Notes under the pieces: generated by a model
Database searches by the model: none
What the model was told of the DNA's origin: nothing
What the model saw: only the letters and a program-made list of their open reading frames with translations
Made by a program: the position numbers and the translations under genes
Part shown: piece by piece, positions 17,528 to 27,960 of the stretch
How the letters are laid out: the number at the start of each line of letters is the position of its first letter
Numbering within the stretch: position 1 is the stretch's first letter
From: VRUE01 sp963725085
Lineage (GTDB): Bacteria; Actinomycetota; Thermoleophilia; Solirubrobacterales; 70-9
Assembly: GCA_963725085.1 (NCBI GenBank)
Contig: CAVRXM010000001.1
Span: forward strand, 434,001 to 498,000
Direction of reading: 5' to 3'
DNA: 64,000 nt

Positions 17528-20500
17528 ATGCCTGTCTCTAAGCGCCGCAACAGGTCACTAGTCATTCTGCTCTCACTGGCGGCCACCGCCATCTTCCTGT
17601 TGCCCGCGAGCCAGGCCGCGGCGCTCGAATTCCCGAACGCCTGCGTGAACAACCTCATCCCGACCCAGGCCAGCTCGATCCCGATCGTCATGACCGCCAA
17701 AACGTCCACGGCGGGGCCGGTGAACGCCGGGCGATTCGATCACGCTGGAAGAAATCAAACAGGAAGCGAAAATCCCCTCAGCTGTCTTCGTCGCCGGCTA
17801 CAACGTCGGCGTTCTCCAAACCGGGGTGAACAAAATCCCCACCGAAGTCTAAACCTTCATCAGGGGCACCAACACGGTCCAGGAAACCCAGGCCACCAAC
17901 AAAGTCCTGGGCGGAAGCCGAAACGATCATCACCGATCCCGACGGCGAACCGGGGACCGGCGACGAGACGGCGACCCCGGGCGAATGATCAACGTCACCT
18001 ACAACAACCAGACCTGGACCGCCGGCGCCAGCGGCCCGATCAACTTCCGCGAGAAGACGGTGATTCGTCCCGCAACAGGGCGCGAATCCGCCGGGTTCAC
18101 CATCTCAAAGCCGGCATCCTACATCGAATCCGTTCGTCCCCGGCGGCATCACCGCCAGATTCGGCTGCGACCCGGGCAACGTGGTGGAGACGGCGCCCCC
18201 GAGCACGATCGAAATCAACACGGCTCCCGCGCTCGCCAGCGTGGCGGTCAACAACGCGGCGAACCGGGCCCCCACCGCAAACGCCGGCCCCGACCAGAGC
18301 GTGGCCTCGAAAGTGGCGAAAGTGAAGCTCAACGGGTTCGAATCGACCGACGGCAGCGAGGAATCGTTCGCCCTCAAATACAACTGGACCCAGACCAGCG
18401 GCCCGAGCGTGACCCTGACCGGGGCCACCACGCCGGGGGCCAGCTTCGCGGCACCGACCGGACCCGCGACGCTGACCTTCCAACTGGAAGTCTGCGACAA
18501 CGGCACGCCCCGCTCTGCAACACCGACAGCGTGACGGTCAACGTGAAATCGCCGCCCGACGGCGAACGCCGGTCCCGACCAGACGGTCGAATCGGGCACG
18601 AACGACGCGTGACCCTCGACGGCAGCGGCTCCACCGATCCCAACGGCGAAACGCTCACCTACACGAATGGACCCAGACGCCGGACCGCGGTGACCCTGAG
18701 CTCGCACCACCGCGGAAAAACCGACCTTCACGGCGCCGACCGGCCCTGCCACGCTGGAATTCGAACTGAAAGTCTGCGAGTCGGTAGCGACCGAACCTGT
18801 CGCCACCGACAAAGTGGTGATCAACGTGAGGCAACCGAACGTGGCCCCGGTGGCCAACGCCGGCCCCGACCAGACGGTGGCCTCCGAAGCGAGCGTGACC
18901 CTGGACGGCAGCGGCTCGACCGATGCCAACACCGAAGCGCCGCTCAACACGCTGAGCTACGAATGGAAACAGCTCAGCGGCACCGCGGTGACCCTGAAGG
19001 CGCCAGCACGGCGAAACCGACCTTCAAAGCGCCGAAAGGCCCGGCGACGCTGGAATTCGAACTGAAAGTCTGCGACGGCGGCTCGCCCTCGCTCTGCAGC
19101 ACCGACAAAGTCAAAGTCACGGTCAACGGCGGCCAACGAAGCGCCGGTGGCCAACGCCGGCCCCGACCAGACGGTCGCCTCCGAAGCGACGGTGACCCTG
19201 GACGGCAGCGGCTCGACCGATCCCAACGGCGACCCGCTGACCTACGAATGGACCCAGCTCAGCGGCACCTCGGTGACCCTGAGCAGCGCCGCCACGGCGA
19301 AACCGACCTTCAAAGCGCCGAAAGGCCCGGCGACGCTGGAATTCGAACTGAAAGTCTGCGACCCGGCGCCGCTCTGCAGCACCGACACGGTCAAAGTCAC
19401 GGTCAAGCCGAGGAAAACAAAGCGCCGGTGGCCAACGCCGGCCCCGACCAGACGGTGGCCTCCGAAGCGACGGTGACCCTGGACGGCAGCGGCTCGACCG
19501 ATCCCAACGAAGACCCGCTGACCTACGAATGGACCCAGCTCAGCGGCCCCTCGGTGACCCTGAGCAGCACCACCGCGGCGAAACCGACCTTCAAAGCGCC
19601 GAAAGGCCCGGCGACGCTGGAATTCGAACTGAAAGTCTGCGACCCGGCGCCGCTCTGCAGCACCGACACGGTCAAAGTCACGGTCGAATCCCCGGTGAAC
19701 CAGCCGCCGGTGGCCAACGCCGGCCCCGACCAGGAAGTCGCCTCCGAAGCGACGGTGACCCTGGACGGCAGCGGCTCGACCGATCCCAACGAAGACCCGC
19801 TGACCTACGAATGGACCCAGACAGCCGGCCCCGCGGTGACCCTGAGCTGCAACACCGCGGCCGAAACCGACCTTCAAAGCGCCGGCTGGGCCCGCGTCGC
19901 TGGAATTCGAACTGAAAGTCTGCGACCCGGCGCCGCTCTGCAGCACCGACAAAGTCAAAGTCACGGTCAAAGTGAAAGAAGTGTCCTTCAACAACGCCTG
20001 CGTGAACGCCGTGATCCCGACCCAGGCGAGCCTGATCCCGGTGACGATGACCGGTTCAGCGTCCCCGAGCGGCCCGGTGAAAGCAGGCGATTCGATCACC
20101 CTGAGCAACATCACCCAGAAACTGAACGTCCCGCCTGCGGTCTTCGTCGCCGGCTACAGGGCGGGAATCCTGAAAACCGGGGAAAACAAAATCCCCATAA
20201 AAATCGACACGCAGATCAGGGGCACGAACACGGTCCAGGAAACGCAGCTGACCAACATCGTTGCCACTGAAACCTCAACGATGATCACCGATCCCACTCC
20301 TGAAGAACGAACCAACGGGGACGAGACGGCCACTCCGGGCGCGGTGAGCGTTTCCTACAACAACCAGACCTGGACCGCCGGTGCCAGCGGTCCGATCGTC
20401 TTCCGCGAGAAGACGCAAACGCCACTCTCACCTGTTCCGGCGCTCTCCACCGGCGGCGGCATCAACATCCTCGCCGAAGTCGGGCCGATCAAAGCACCGT

Positions 20501-22454
20501 TCGGCTGCGACCCCGGCACGGTGGTCGAGGGAGCACCCCCGAGCACGATCGTCCTCGAAACCGCTCCCGCGCTGGCCACAGTGGCGAATGAAAACGAAGC
20601 GAATCGGGCCCCGACGGCGAACGCCGGGCCCGACCAGACGGTGGAATCGGAAACGGCGAAAGTGTCCCTCAACGGGTTCGGCTCGACCGATTCCAGCGAG
20701 GAATCGTTCGCGCTCCACTACGAATGGAAACAGACCGGTGGGACAGCGGTGACGCTGAACGGAGCCAACACGGCGACGCCCAGCTTCGCGGCGCCAAAGG
20801 CCCGGCGACGCTGACATTCGAATTGAACGTCTGCGATAACGGCTCGCCGCAGCTGTGCAGCAGCCCCGGCGACAGCGTGACGGTCAATGTGAGGGAACCG
20901 AACCAGGCACCGACGGCGAACGCCGGAGCCGACCAGACGGTGGAATCGGAAGCGAACGTCTCCCTCAATGGGACCGGTTCGTCCGATCCCAACACCGAAG
21001 CCCCGCTCAACACCCTCACCTACGAATGGAAACAGACGGGTGGGACGGCGGTGACGCTGAGCGGAGCCACCACGGCGACGCCCAGCTTCAAAGCGCCGAA
21101 AGGCCCGGCGGCGTTGACCTTCGAACTGAAAGTCTGCGACGGCGGCTCGCCGTCGCTCTGCAGCACCGACAGCGTGACGGTCAACGTGAGGGAACCGAAC
21201 CTGGCACCGACGGCAAACGCCGGCGCAGACCAGACGGTCGAATCGGGGACGCCGAGCGTCTCGCTGGACGGCAGCGGCTCGACCGATCCCAACACCGAAG
21301 CGCCGCTCAACACGTTGAGCTACGAATGGAAACAGACGGGTGGGACGGCGGTGACGCTGGAAGGAGCCAACACGGCGAAACCCAGCTTCACGCCACCGAC
21401 CGGCCCGGCGACGCTGACCTTCGAACTGAAAGTCTGCGACGGCGGCACGCCGCCGCTCTGCAGCACCGACAGCGTGACGGTCAAAGTGCGGGAACCGAAC
21501 CTGGCTCCGACGGCAAACGCCGGCGCAGACCAGACGGTCGAATCGGGATCGAAAGTCTCGCTCAATGGGGGCGGTTCGACCGATCCCAACACCGAAGCGC
21601 CGCTCAACACCCTGAGCTACGAATGGACCCAGACGGCCGGGCCGAGCGTGACCCTGGAAGGAGCCAGCACGGCGACGCCCAGCTTCACGGCGCCCACCGG
21701 CCCGCGGAATTGACGTTCGAACTGAAAGTCTGTGACGGTGGCACGCCGCCGCTCTGCAGCACCGACAGCGTGACGGTCAAAGTGAGGGAACCGAACCTGG
21801 CACCGACGGCAAACGCCGGGACTGACCAAGAAGTCGCCTCGGGGCGCGAAAGTGACGCTCGACGGGAGCGGTTCGACCGATCCCAACACCGAAGCGCCGC
21901 TCAACACCCTGAGCTACAAATGGACCCAGACGGCCGGGCAACGGTGACGCTGGAAGGAGCCACCACAACGAAACCCACGTTCACGGCACCGACCGGCCCG
22001 GCGACGCTGGAATTCCAGCTCGAAGTGTGTGACGGTGGCACGCCGCCGCTGTGCAACACCGACAAAGTCGCGGTCATAGTGAAAGAAGTGGAAGCCGGTC
22101 GTGGATGCGAGCGTGGAAGCCATCGTCAGCGGAAAGGTCAGCGCGAAAAAGACGAGCAAGTCGATTTCCGCGCAGATCAGGAACCTCGGAACGGGGAGCC
22201 TGACGGTGAAAAGCACCGACGTCAGCTGGACGGTGACGGTCAACGGCTCGCCCACTGGTGTCGTGACGCCTGACTCGGTAAGTAGCAAAACTCTGAGCCC
22301 GGGCGCCAAGACGAAGTTCGGTTACACCTGGTCCTACGCCGCCGGAACGGTGAAAGCGGGAGATACCGTGAAATTCACCGCGACAGTAACCGTCGCCAAA
22401 GACAGCAATTCCGGCAACAACGAAGACTCGGTTACGACGACAGCCACGAAATAG
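17528..22454 (+). CDS. Secreted PKD-repeat surface protein 2 (several frameshifts)
   Basis: Paralogue of the protein at 7832-12629 with the same signal peptide, N-terminal LEFPNACVNNLIPTQASSIP domain and CARDB-like C-terminus (ASVEAIVSGKVSAKKTSKSI). PKD repeats run from about 18260 to 19970. A second copy of the N-terminal domain then follows in-line (FNNACVNAVIPTQASLIP at about 19987, ending with TYNNQTW-like SYNNQTWTAGASGPIVFRE), and about five more repeats of a GGTAVTL type. So the layout is N-domain, PKDs, N-domain, PKDs, C-domain. Frameshifts occur near 17730, 17925, 18130, 18510-18720, 19000, 19130, 19860, 20800, 21710, 21840 and 21940. GAA and AAA codons dominate. Probable cell-surface fibre (inference). 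Confidence 0.8.
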
Positions 22455-22479
22455 TAGACAGACTGTGCGACGTCACGAT

Positions 22480-22509
22480 GACCTCCACGATCCGCGGGTC
22501 GTGGAGGTC
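22480..22509 (+). terminator. Hairpin terminator after PKD gene 2
   Basis: A perfect 11-bp stem GACCTCCACGA/TCGTGGAGGTC with an 8-base GC-rich loop begins 26 bases after the stop codon and is followed by TTGTGGCTT. The T-run is weak, but the stem and position fit a rho-independent or stalling terminator. Confidence 0.65.
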
Positions 22510-22569
22510 TTGTGGCTTGAATGCACAACCTTTGTCAACCGGGCCTGAGGAGCGGGGTTCCGCGACACC

Positions 22570-23568
22570 ATGGACAAGAGTCTTGCCCGTAAGGCCTTGC
22601 TCATTGCTGCCGCCGCCGGGGCTGCGATGAGCATGGTGGGCTGTGCGGCGACGCGGCTCGATCCGAGCGAATACGACCAGACCTCCCCTGCCATCAGCGG
22701 GTCAAGCATCGTCTGGGAAGACGCGCGCGGCGAAGAAACTCAGGGCACCGATATCTACATGTACGACCAGCGCACCGCGACCGAGACGCTCGTCGCAGGA
22801 GGCAGTGGTGATCAGGTGGAACCGGCGATCTCGAACAGCTACATCGTGTGGGTCGACGGCGGCCGGCTCCGGGCGAAGGACCGCTCGACGGGATCGGTGT
22901 TCAACGTCACCTCCGGACAGGCCACTCAGGCGGACCCGGTGCTATGTGGCTCGGTGGTCGCCTGGACCGACATGCACAACTCCACTGCCGACGTGTACGC
23001 CCGTAACCTCGCCGGCGGCAACGTCGTCCCGGTGGCCACATCCTCTGCGGTGGAGGCCTACCCCTCCTGCGACGGCGAACGGATCGTCTACATGTATGCG
23101 CCAACTGGTCAGTGGGCCAGCATCCGCCTCTTCGACCTCGCCACCGGCACGACCACAGTGGTGTCCGAAGATCCATGGAACGAGTGGAGGCCTGCGATCT
23201 CCAGCGACTGGGTCGTGTGGCAGGCGTGGCCGAACCAATCCGAAACGCCGGAAGGCATCCAGATAATGGGCAAGCGGCTCAGCACCGGCCAGACCTTCAC
23301 CGTGACCAGCGCGCCTGGCAACCAGATCGGACCGGTGATCTCTGAATCGGTGATCGCATGGGAAGACTTCCGCAGCGGCGCGCCGCGGCTGTGGTGGCGC
23401 AACCTTGCGATGAATATGACCGAACAGCCGGTGGACGCCAACCAGCCCGGGCTCCAAGAGGCTCCCTCGTTGGCCAACAGAACAGGCCTGGCCTTCCAGA
23501 GCGATGCCTCAGGGGTATGGAATATCTACACGGCACGTTCTTGCCAGCAACTGATGAACACTCTATGA
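22570..23568 (+). CDS. TolB-like beta-propeller lipoprotein
   Basis: A 332-aa protein with an N-terminal signal (ALLIAAAAGAAMSMVGC) whose Cys at residue 25 fits a lipobox loosely. It is followed by about six blades with a recurring pattern P.IS...IVWED (SGSSIVWEDARG, SNSYIVWVDGG, SSDWVVWQAW, SESVIAWEDFRSG) and DIYMYD/DVYARN strands. Proteins of this form are exported propellers used for binding; no catalytic residues are expected. It lies between PKD genes 2 and 3 on the same strand and may belong to the same surface unit. ATG 22570 starts the signal peptide directly. Confidence 0.75.
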   Translation: MDKSLARKALLIAAAAGAAMSMVGCAATRLDPSEYDQTSPAISGSSIVWEDARGEETQGTDIYMYDQRTATETLVAGGSGDQVEPAISNSYIVWVDGGRLRAKDRSTGSVFNVTSGQATQADPVLCGSVVAWTDMHNSTADVYARNLAGGNVVPVATSSAVEAYPSCDGERIVYMYAPTGQWASIRLFDLATGTTTVVSEDPWNEWRPAISSDWVVWQAWPNQSETPEGIQIMGKRLSTGQTFTVTSAPGNQIGPVISESVIAWEDFRSGAPRLWWRNLAMNMTEQPVDANQPGLQEAPSLANRTGLAFQSDASGVWNIYTARSCQQLMNTL

Positions 23569-23646
23569 CAACGATCACCGCCACGGTTGAGTCTGGTGGC
23601 AATCCCCCAAGGGACTCTCGGATGCCACGGAAGAGGAGGAGTTTCG

Positions 23647-25231
23647 ATGCCTGTATCTAAGCGCCGCAACAGGTCACTGCATCGGCCTGCTCGTCACTGG
23701 TGGCCACCGCCATCTTCCTGTTGCCCGCGAGTCAGGCCCAGGCGCTCGAATTCCCGAACGCCTGCGTCAACAACGTCATCCCGGACACAGTCGAGCTCGA
23801 TCCCGGTGGTCATGACCGCCAAAACGTCCACGGCGGGGCCGGTGAACGCCGGCGACTCGATCACCCTCGAAGAAATCAAACAGGAACTGAAAGTCCCGCC
23901 AGCGGTCTTCGTCTCCGGCTACAACGTCGGCGTTCTGAAAACCGGGCTGAACAAAATCCCCACCGAAGTTCAAACCTTCATCAGGGGCACCAACACGGTC
24001 CAGGAAACCCAGGCCACCAACAAAGTCCTGGAGCGGAAGCCGAAACGACCATCACAGATCCCGACGGCGAACCGGGCGACCGGCGACGAGACGGCGACCC
24101 CGGGGGTGGTCAAAGTCACCTACAACAACCAGACCTGGACCGCCGGTCCCAGCGGCCCGATCAATTTCCGCGAGGCAACGGTGCTCGGTCCAAAAGCAGC
24201 GATTCCGCCCGGATTCACCATTTCCAAAGCCGGCATCCTGATCGAATCGTTCATCCCCGGCGGCATCACAGTGAATTCGGCTGCGACCCCGGCAACGTGG
24301 TGGAGAAGGCGTCGCCGACCACGATCGAAATCAACACGGCTCCCGCGTTCGCCAGCGTCGCGGTCAACAACGCGGCCAACCGGGCCCCCACCGCAAACGC
24401 CGGGCCCGACCAGCACGTGGCCACTGGAAACAAAGTGAAACTGAACGGGTACGAATCGTCGGACTCCAGCGAGGAAACGTTCGCGCTCAAATTCAAATGG
24501 ACGCAGACCGGCGGGCCAGCCGTGACCCTGAGCGGAGCCACCACGCCGGGCCCCACCTTCACGTCGCCGAGCGAACCCACGGTGTTGACGTTTGAACTCG
24601 AAGTTTGCGACAACAGCGGCCCATCGCTTTGCAGCACGGACGCGTGGCGATAGATGTCGGGAACCTGCCCCCGACGGCAAACGCCGGACCCGACCAGGAA
24701 GTGGCTTCCGGAGCCGGCGTGACGCTCGACGGCAGCGGTTCCTCGGATCCCAATGGCGACCCGCTGACCTACGAGTGGACCCAGACCGGCGGTCCAGGCG
24801 TTGCCCTGGGCGGAGGAAACACCGCTAATGCCACCTTCACGGCACCGACCGGACCTGCAACGCTGGGCTTTGAGCTGGAAGTCTGCGACAACGGCGCGCC
24901 GCCCCTGTGCAGCACGGACAGCGTGGTGATCACGGTGCAAGCCCCCTCGAGCGGGCCCCCGCCCGGGCCCGCACCCGAAAATGCCGCGCCCAACACGAAG
25001 CTGAAGTCGGCGACGATCAAGAAGGACAAGGCGACTTTCAAGTTCAGCTCCAACGAGCAGGGCTCGACGTTCCTCTGCAAGCTGGACAAGAAGAAGTTCG
25101 CGAAGTGCAAGTCGCCGAAGACCTACAAGAATTTGAAGGCGGGCAAGCACAAGTTCCAGGTCAAGGCCGTCGATCAGCAGGGGAAGTCCGACGCATCCCC
25201 CGCGGTCAAGAAGTTCACGATCAAGGGGTAA
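23647..25231 (+). CDS. Secreted PKD-repeat surface protein 3, short form (frameshifted)
   Basis: Starts with the same MPVSKRRNRSL peptide as the other two PKD proteins. A shift near 23690 moves to the frame with ATAIFLLPASQAQALEFPNA, and further shifts near 23800, 24030 and 24290 are needed. It carries the N-terminal domain (GDSITLEEIKQELKVPPAVF, VKVTYNNQTWTAGPSGP), only two PKD repeats, then a proline-rich linker (PSSGPPPGPAPE). In place of the CARDB-like domain it ends with a different one: TKLKSATIKKDKATFKFSS, STFLCKLDKKKFAKCKSPKT and KSDASPAVKKFTIKG, a type common at C-termini of Solirubrobacterales exoproteins. It lacks the palindrome/hairpin leader but has a GAGGAG ribosome site. Confidence 0.8.
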
Positions 25232-25554
25232 AGCGAACGAGGCATCTATTCGCTCATTTCGGCTCGGCCGGCAGGACTGCATCAAGGAGAATCTGGAACC
25301 GATCCACGTCGTCAGTGCACCGGGCTACACATCGGTGACTTTGATCGTGGGGAGCGGGAAAACGGGGGGATGGTCGAAGTGGAAGGAAACTCGGAGCCGG
25401 CGAATTCGGTTATCCGGGCTCGCTCGACCATTGCGGCCGAAGGCTGCCAGAGCATCTCGGCGGCCGGGGCGCTCATCGGCGCCCAGTCCATTCGGGCGCC
25501 CAACGGCTCGCCGCACAGCAGCAACAGCCAGATCGGAGCGACAATCCGTGGCCG
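25232..25554. other. Intergenic region, no supported gene
   Basis: The frames across this stretch show no recognisable motif or ribosome site linked to a convincing start. It separates the surface-protein island from the cytochrome/heme cluster. Confidence 0.5.
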
Positions 25555-26236
25555 ATGAGTGCAAAGCCGCTACCAGCGCCGGCGATCGAGCTGCGCGGCC
25601 TGCGCCACGAATTCGGCGAACGGACGGCCCTGGAGGGGGTCGACCTCAGCCTCGGGGCGGGCGAGACCCTGCTCGTGCTCGGCTCGAACGGGGCCGGGAA
25701 GACGACGCTGCTGCGGATCCTCGCCACCCTGCTGCGGCCGACCGGCGGCGCGGTCGAGGTCCTCGGGCTGCCCGCTGCCGAGGGAGGCCTGGAAGCTGCG
25801 GGGGCGTGTCGGCTACCTCGGCCACGAGCCGCTCCTCTACCGCGAGCTCAGCGGCCGCGAGAACCTCCGCTTCCACGCCCGGCTGCAGGGGATCGCGGGT
25901 GAGCCCGGCGAGGCCCGGATCGAGTCGGCCCTGCGGGCGATCGGGATGGAGCGGCGCGCGGACGAGCGGGTCGGCGACCTCTCGGCCGGGATGCGGCAGC
26001 GGCTGGCGATCTGCCGCTGCGTGCTGCACGAGCCAGAGCTGCTCCTTCTCGACGAGCCCGACTCCCACCTCGACGAGGAGGGGCGCGAGCTGGCGAGCGG
26101 ACTGATCGGCGCCGGGCCCGGGCCGGACCCGCGTCGTCGTCACCCACGATCCCGAGCGCTTCAGGACGAGGCCGACCGGGCCCTGCGGCTCGCGGTCGGC
26201 GGCCGGGCCGAGGTCGCGGAGGGGGTGGTTCGATGA
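25555..26236 (+). CDS. ccmA: Heme exporter ATP-binding protein CcmA (frameshifted)
   Basis: ABC ATPase of cytochrome c maturation. The start frame gives Walker A LGSNGAGKTTLLRILATLL. After a shift near 25788 the next frame gives LRGRVGYLGHEPLLYRELSG, the signature region VGDLSAGMRQRLAICR and Walker B PELLLLDEPDSHLDEEG. The switch-His segment appears in yet another frame (RVVVTHDPERF near 26130) before the last residues return to the second frame. Repaired length about 225 aa, normal for CcmA. First gene of a tightly packed cluster; ccmB begins within its last codons. Confidence 0.82.
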
Positions 26237-26918
26237 CCGCGATGCCTCCTCGGTCGCCTTCCGGGCGATCCTCGAGAAGGACCTCCGGACCGAGCTCCGC
26301 ACCCTGCAGTCGCTGCCGGCGATGGCGCTGTTCGCCGTCACCACCTTCGTCATCTTCCGCTTCGGCCTCGACCGAACCCAGCTCTCGGGAAGCCTCGCCT
26401 CCGGCGTCCTCTGGGCCACACTGCTGTTCGCCGCGGTGCTCGGCATCAACCGCCTCTTCGTCGCCGAGCGCCAGGAGGGCGGCTTCGACGCGATCCGGCT
26501 GGCGCCGATCGATCGCACGGCGCTGTTCGCGGCGAAGGCGGTGGCGCTCGTCGTCTACCTGGGGATCCTCGAGCTGATCGTCGTCCCGGTCTTCGCGATC
26601 TTCTTCCTCGACTCGGCGGCGGCGATCCCGCCGCTTGCGGGGGTGCTGCTGCTCGCCGACATCGGGCTCGCCGCGACCGGCACCCTGATCTCCTCGATGG
26701 CGGTCAACTCGCGCGCCCGCGACCTGCTCGGCCCGCTGGTGCTGTTGCCGCTCGTGGTGCCGCTGATGATCGCCGCCACGGGGGCCAGCAGGCACCTGCT
26801 CGCCGCGGGCGGACCCGGTTACGAGCGCTTCGGCACCTGGCTTGCGGTCCTCGGCCTATACGATTTGATCTTCATCCTCGTCGGATACGCGGTCTTCGAC
26901 TTCCTCCTGGAGGACTGA
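26233..26918 (+). CDS. ccmB: Heme exporter membrane protein CcmB (frameshift near start)
   Basis: The ATG at 26233 overlaps the ccmA stop. A shift near 26243 is needed to reach the main frame, which reads VAFRAILEKDLRTELRT and then six hydrophobic segments (AMALFAVTTFVIF; LWATLLFAAVLGIN; ALVVYLGILELIVVPVFAIF; GVLLLADIGLAATGTL; PLVLLPLVVPLMIAA; LYDLIFILVGYAVFDFLL). Family marker EGGFDAIRLAPIDRTALF is present. About 228 aa, as usual. Membrane partner of CcmA. Confidence 0.82.
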
Positions 26919-26947
26919 GCACGCGCCACCGCGGGCGCCCGCAGCGG

Positions 26948-27670
26948 ATGTACGGCAAAGGACTGAAACCCCTCTCGATCGCGACCGTGGTGGCACTCGC
27001 CACGGGGCTCTCGCTCGTCTTCTTCTACGCGCCGAACGACGCCGACCAGGGCTTCATCCAGAAGATCTTCTACCTCCACGTGCCGCTGGCGATGGTCTCG
27101 CTGGTCGGCTTCATCGTCGGCGGTGTCTTCGCGATCCTCCATCTCCGCAGCGGCGACCGGCGCTGGGACGCCTACTCATACGTCTCGATCCACATGTCGG
27201 TGATCTTCGGCGTCGCGGTGCTGATCACGGGCTCGATCTGGGCGAAGGCCTCGTGGGGCCACTGGTGGGTCTGGGACGAGCCGACGCTGGTCAGCTTCCT
27301 GATCGTCTTCCTCCTCTACGCGACCTACTACCCGTTCCGCTACGCGATCGAGGACCGCGACCGCCAGGCCCGCTACGCGTCGGTGTTCGCGATCACCGCC
27401 GGCGCATTCGTGCCGCTCAACTTCATCGCGGTGCGGCTCGCCGAAAGCCTCGTCCACCCGCGCGTCTTCGCCACCACCGGCGGCGGCCTGCCCGGCTCGA
27501 TGATGCTCACCTTCCTCGTCTGCCTGACCGCGATGGCGCTGCTCTGGGTGACCCTGGTCAAGCTCGAGCTGACCGCGAAGAGCGCCTCGGGCCAGGTGAA
27601 GCGGCTGCGGCGCGCGCTCGACGCCCCGCCGGCCGGCACCCGCTCGCGAATCGCCCCGGAGGTGAGCTAG
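26948..27670 (+). CDS. ccmC: Cytochrome c biogenesis heme-handling protein CcmC/CcsA
   Basis: 240 aa with six membrane segments and the tryptophan-rich heme-handling motif WGHWWVWDEPTLVSFLI around residue 102. Histidines in FYLHVPLAM (about 41) and near SLVHPRV (about 170) are the expected axial ligands. Length fits CcmC. It loads heme for attachment to apocytochromes on the outer face of the membrane. ATG 26948 lies 30 bp after ccmB; the ccmD start follows its stop directly. Confidence 0.9.
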   Translation: MYGKGLKPLSIATVVALATGLSLVFFYAPNDADQGFIQKIFYLHVPLAMVSLVGFIVGGVFAILHLRSGDRRWDAYSYVSIHMSVIFGVAVLITGSIWAKASWGHWWVWDEPTLVSFLIVFLLYATYYPFRYAIEDRDRQARYASVFAITAGAFVPLNFIAVRLAESLVHPRVFATTGGGLPGSMMLTFLVCLTAMALLWVTLVKLELTAKSASGQVKRLRRALDAPPAGTRSRIAPEVS

Positions 27671-27960
27671 ATGCCCGCGCTGCCGCTCGACGAGGCCGGC
27701 AAGTACGTCGCCGGCGCCTACGTCGTCTTCGTGGTCCTGCTCGTCGTCTACGTCTCGATCATGGCGATCAAACTGCAGCGGATCGAGAGGGAGCTGCGCG
27801 ACCTGGCCGGGTTCGCCGAGCAGACAAGACAACGACGACAGACACGAGCGAGGGCGCGCCGACGATCGAGGAGAGCCACGTCGCCCCCGGACGCGGGAGC
27901 GAGGGCCAGTCCATCTCTGTTTCCGCTGGCCCGAGCGAGAGCAGAGGAGGCGGCGTCTGA
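27671..27960 (+). CDS. ccmD: CcmD-like small membrane protein (possible frameshift in tail)
   Basis: The first 45 residues hold one transmembrane helix (YVAGAYVVFVVLLVVYVSIM) and a short basic helix, as in CcmD/heme exporter D proteins. Beyond about 27826 the start frame becomes very arginine-rich and runs to 27967. The alternative frame gives a polar, Ser/Thr/Glu-rich tail and ends in TGA at 27958-27960, forming a TGATG overlap with hemA. The second reading is more protein-like, so a one-base error is likely. CcmD helps release holo-CcmE in other bacteria. Confidence 0.65.
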
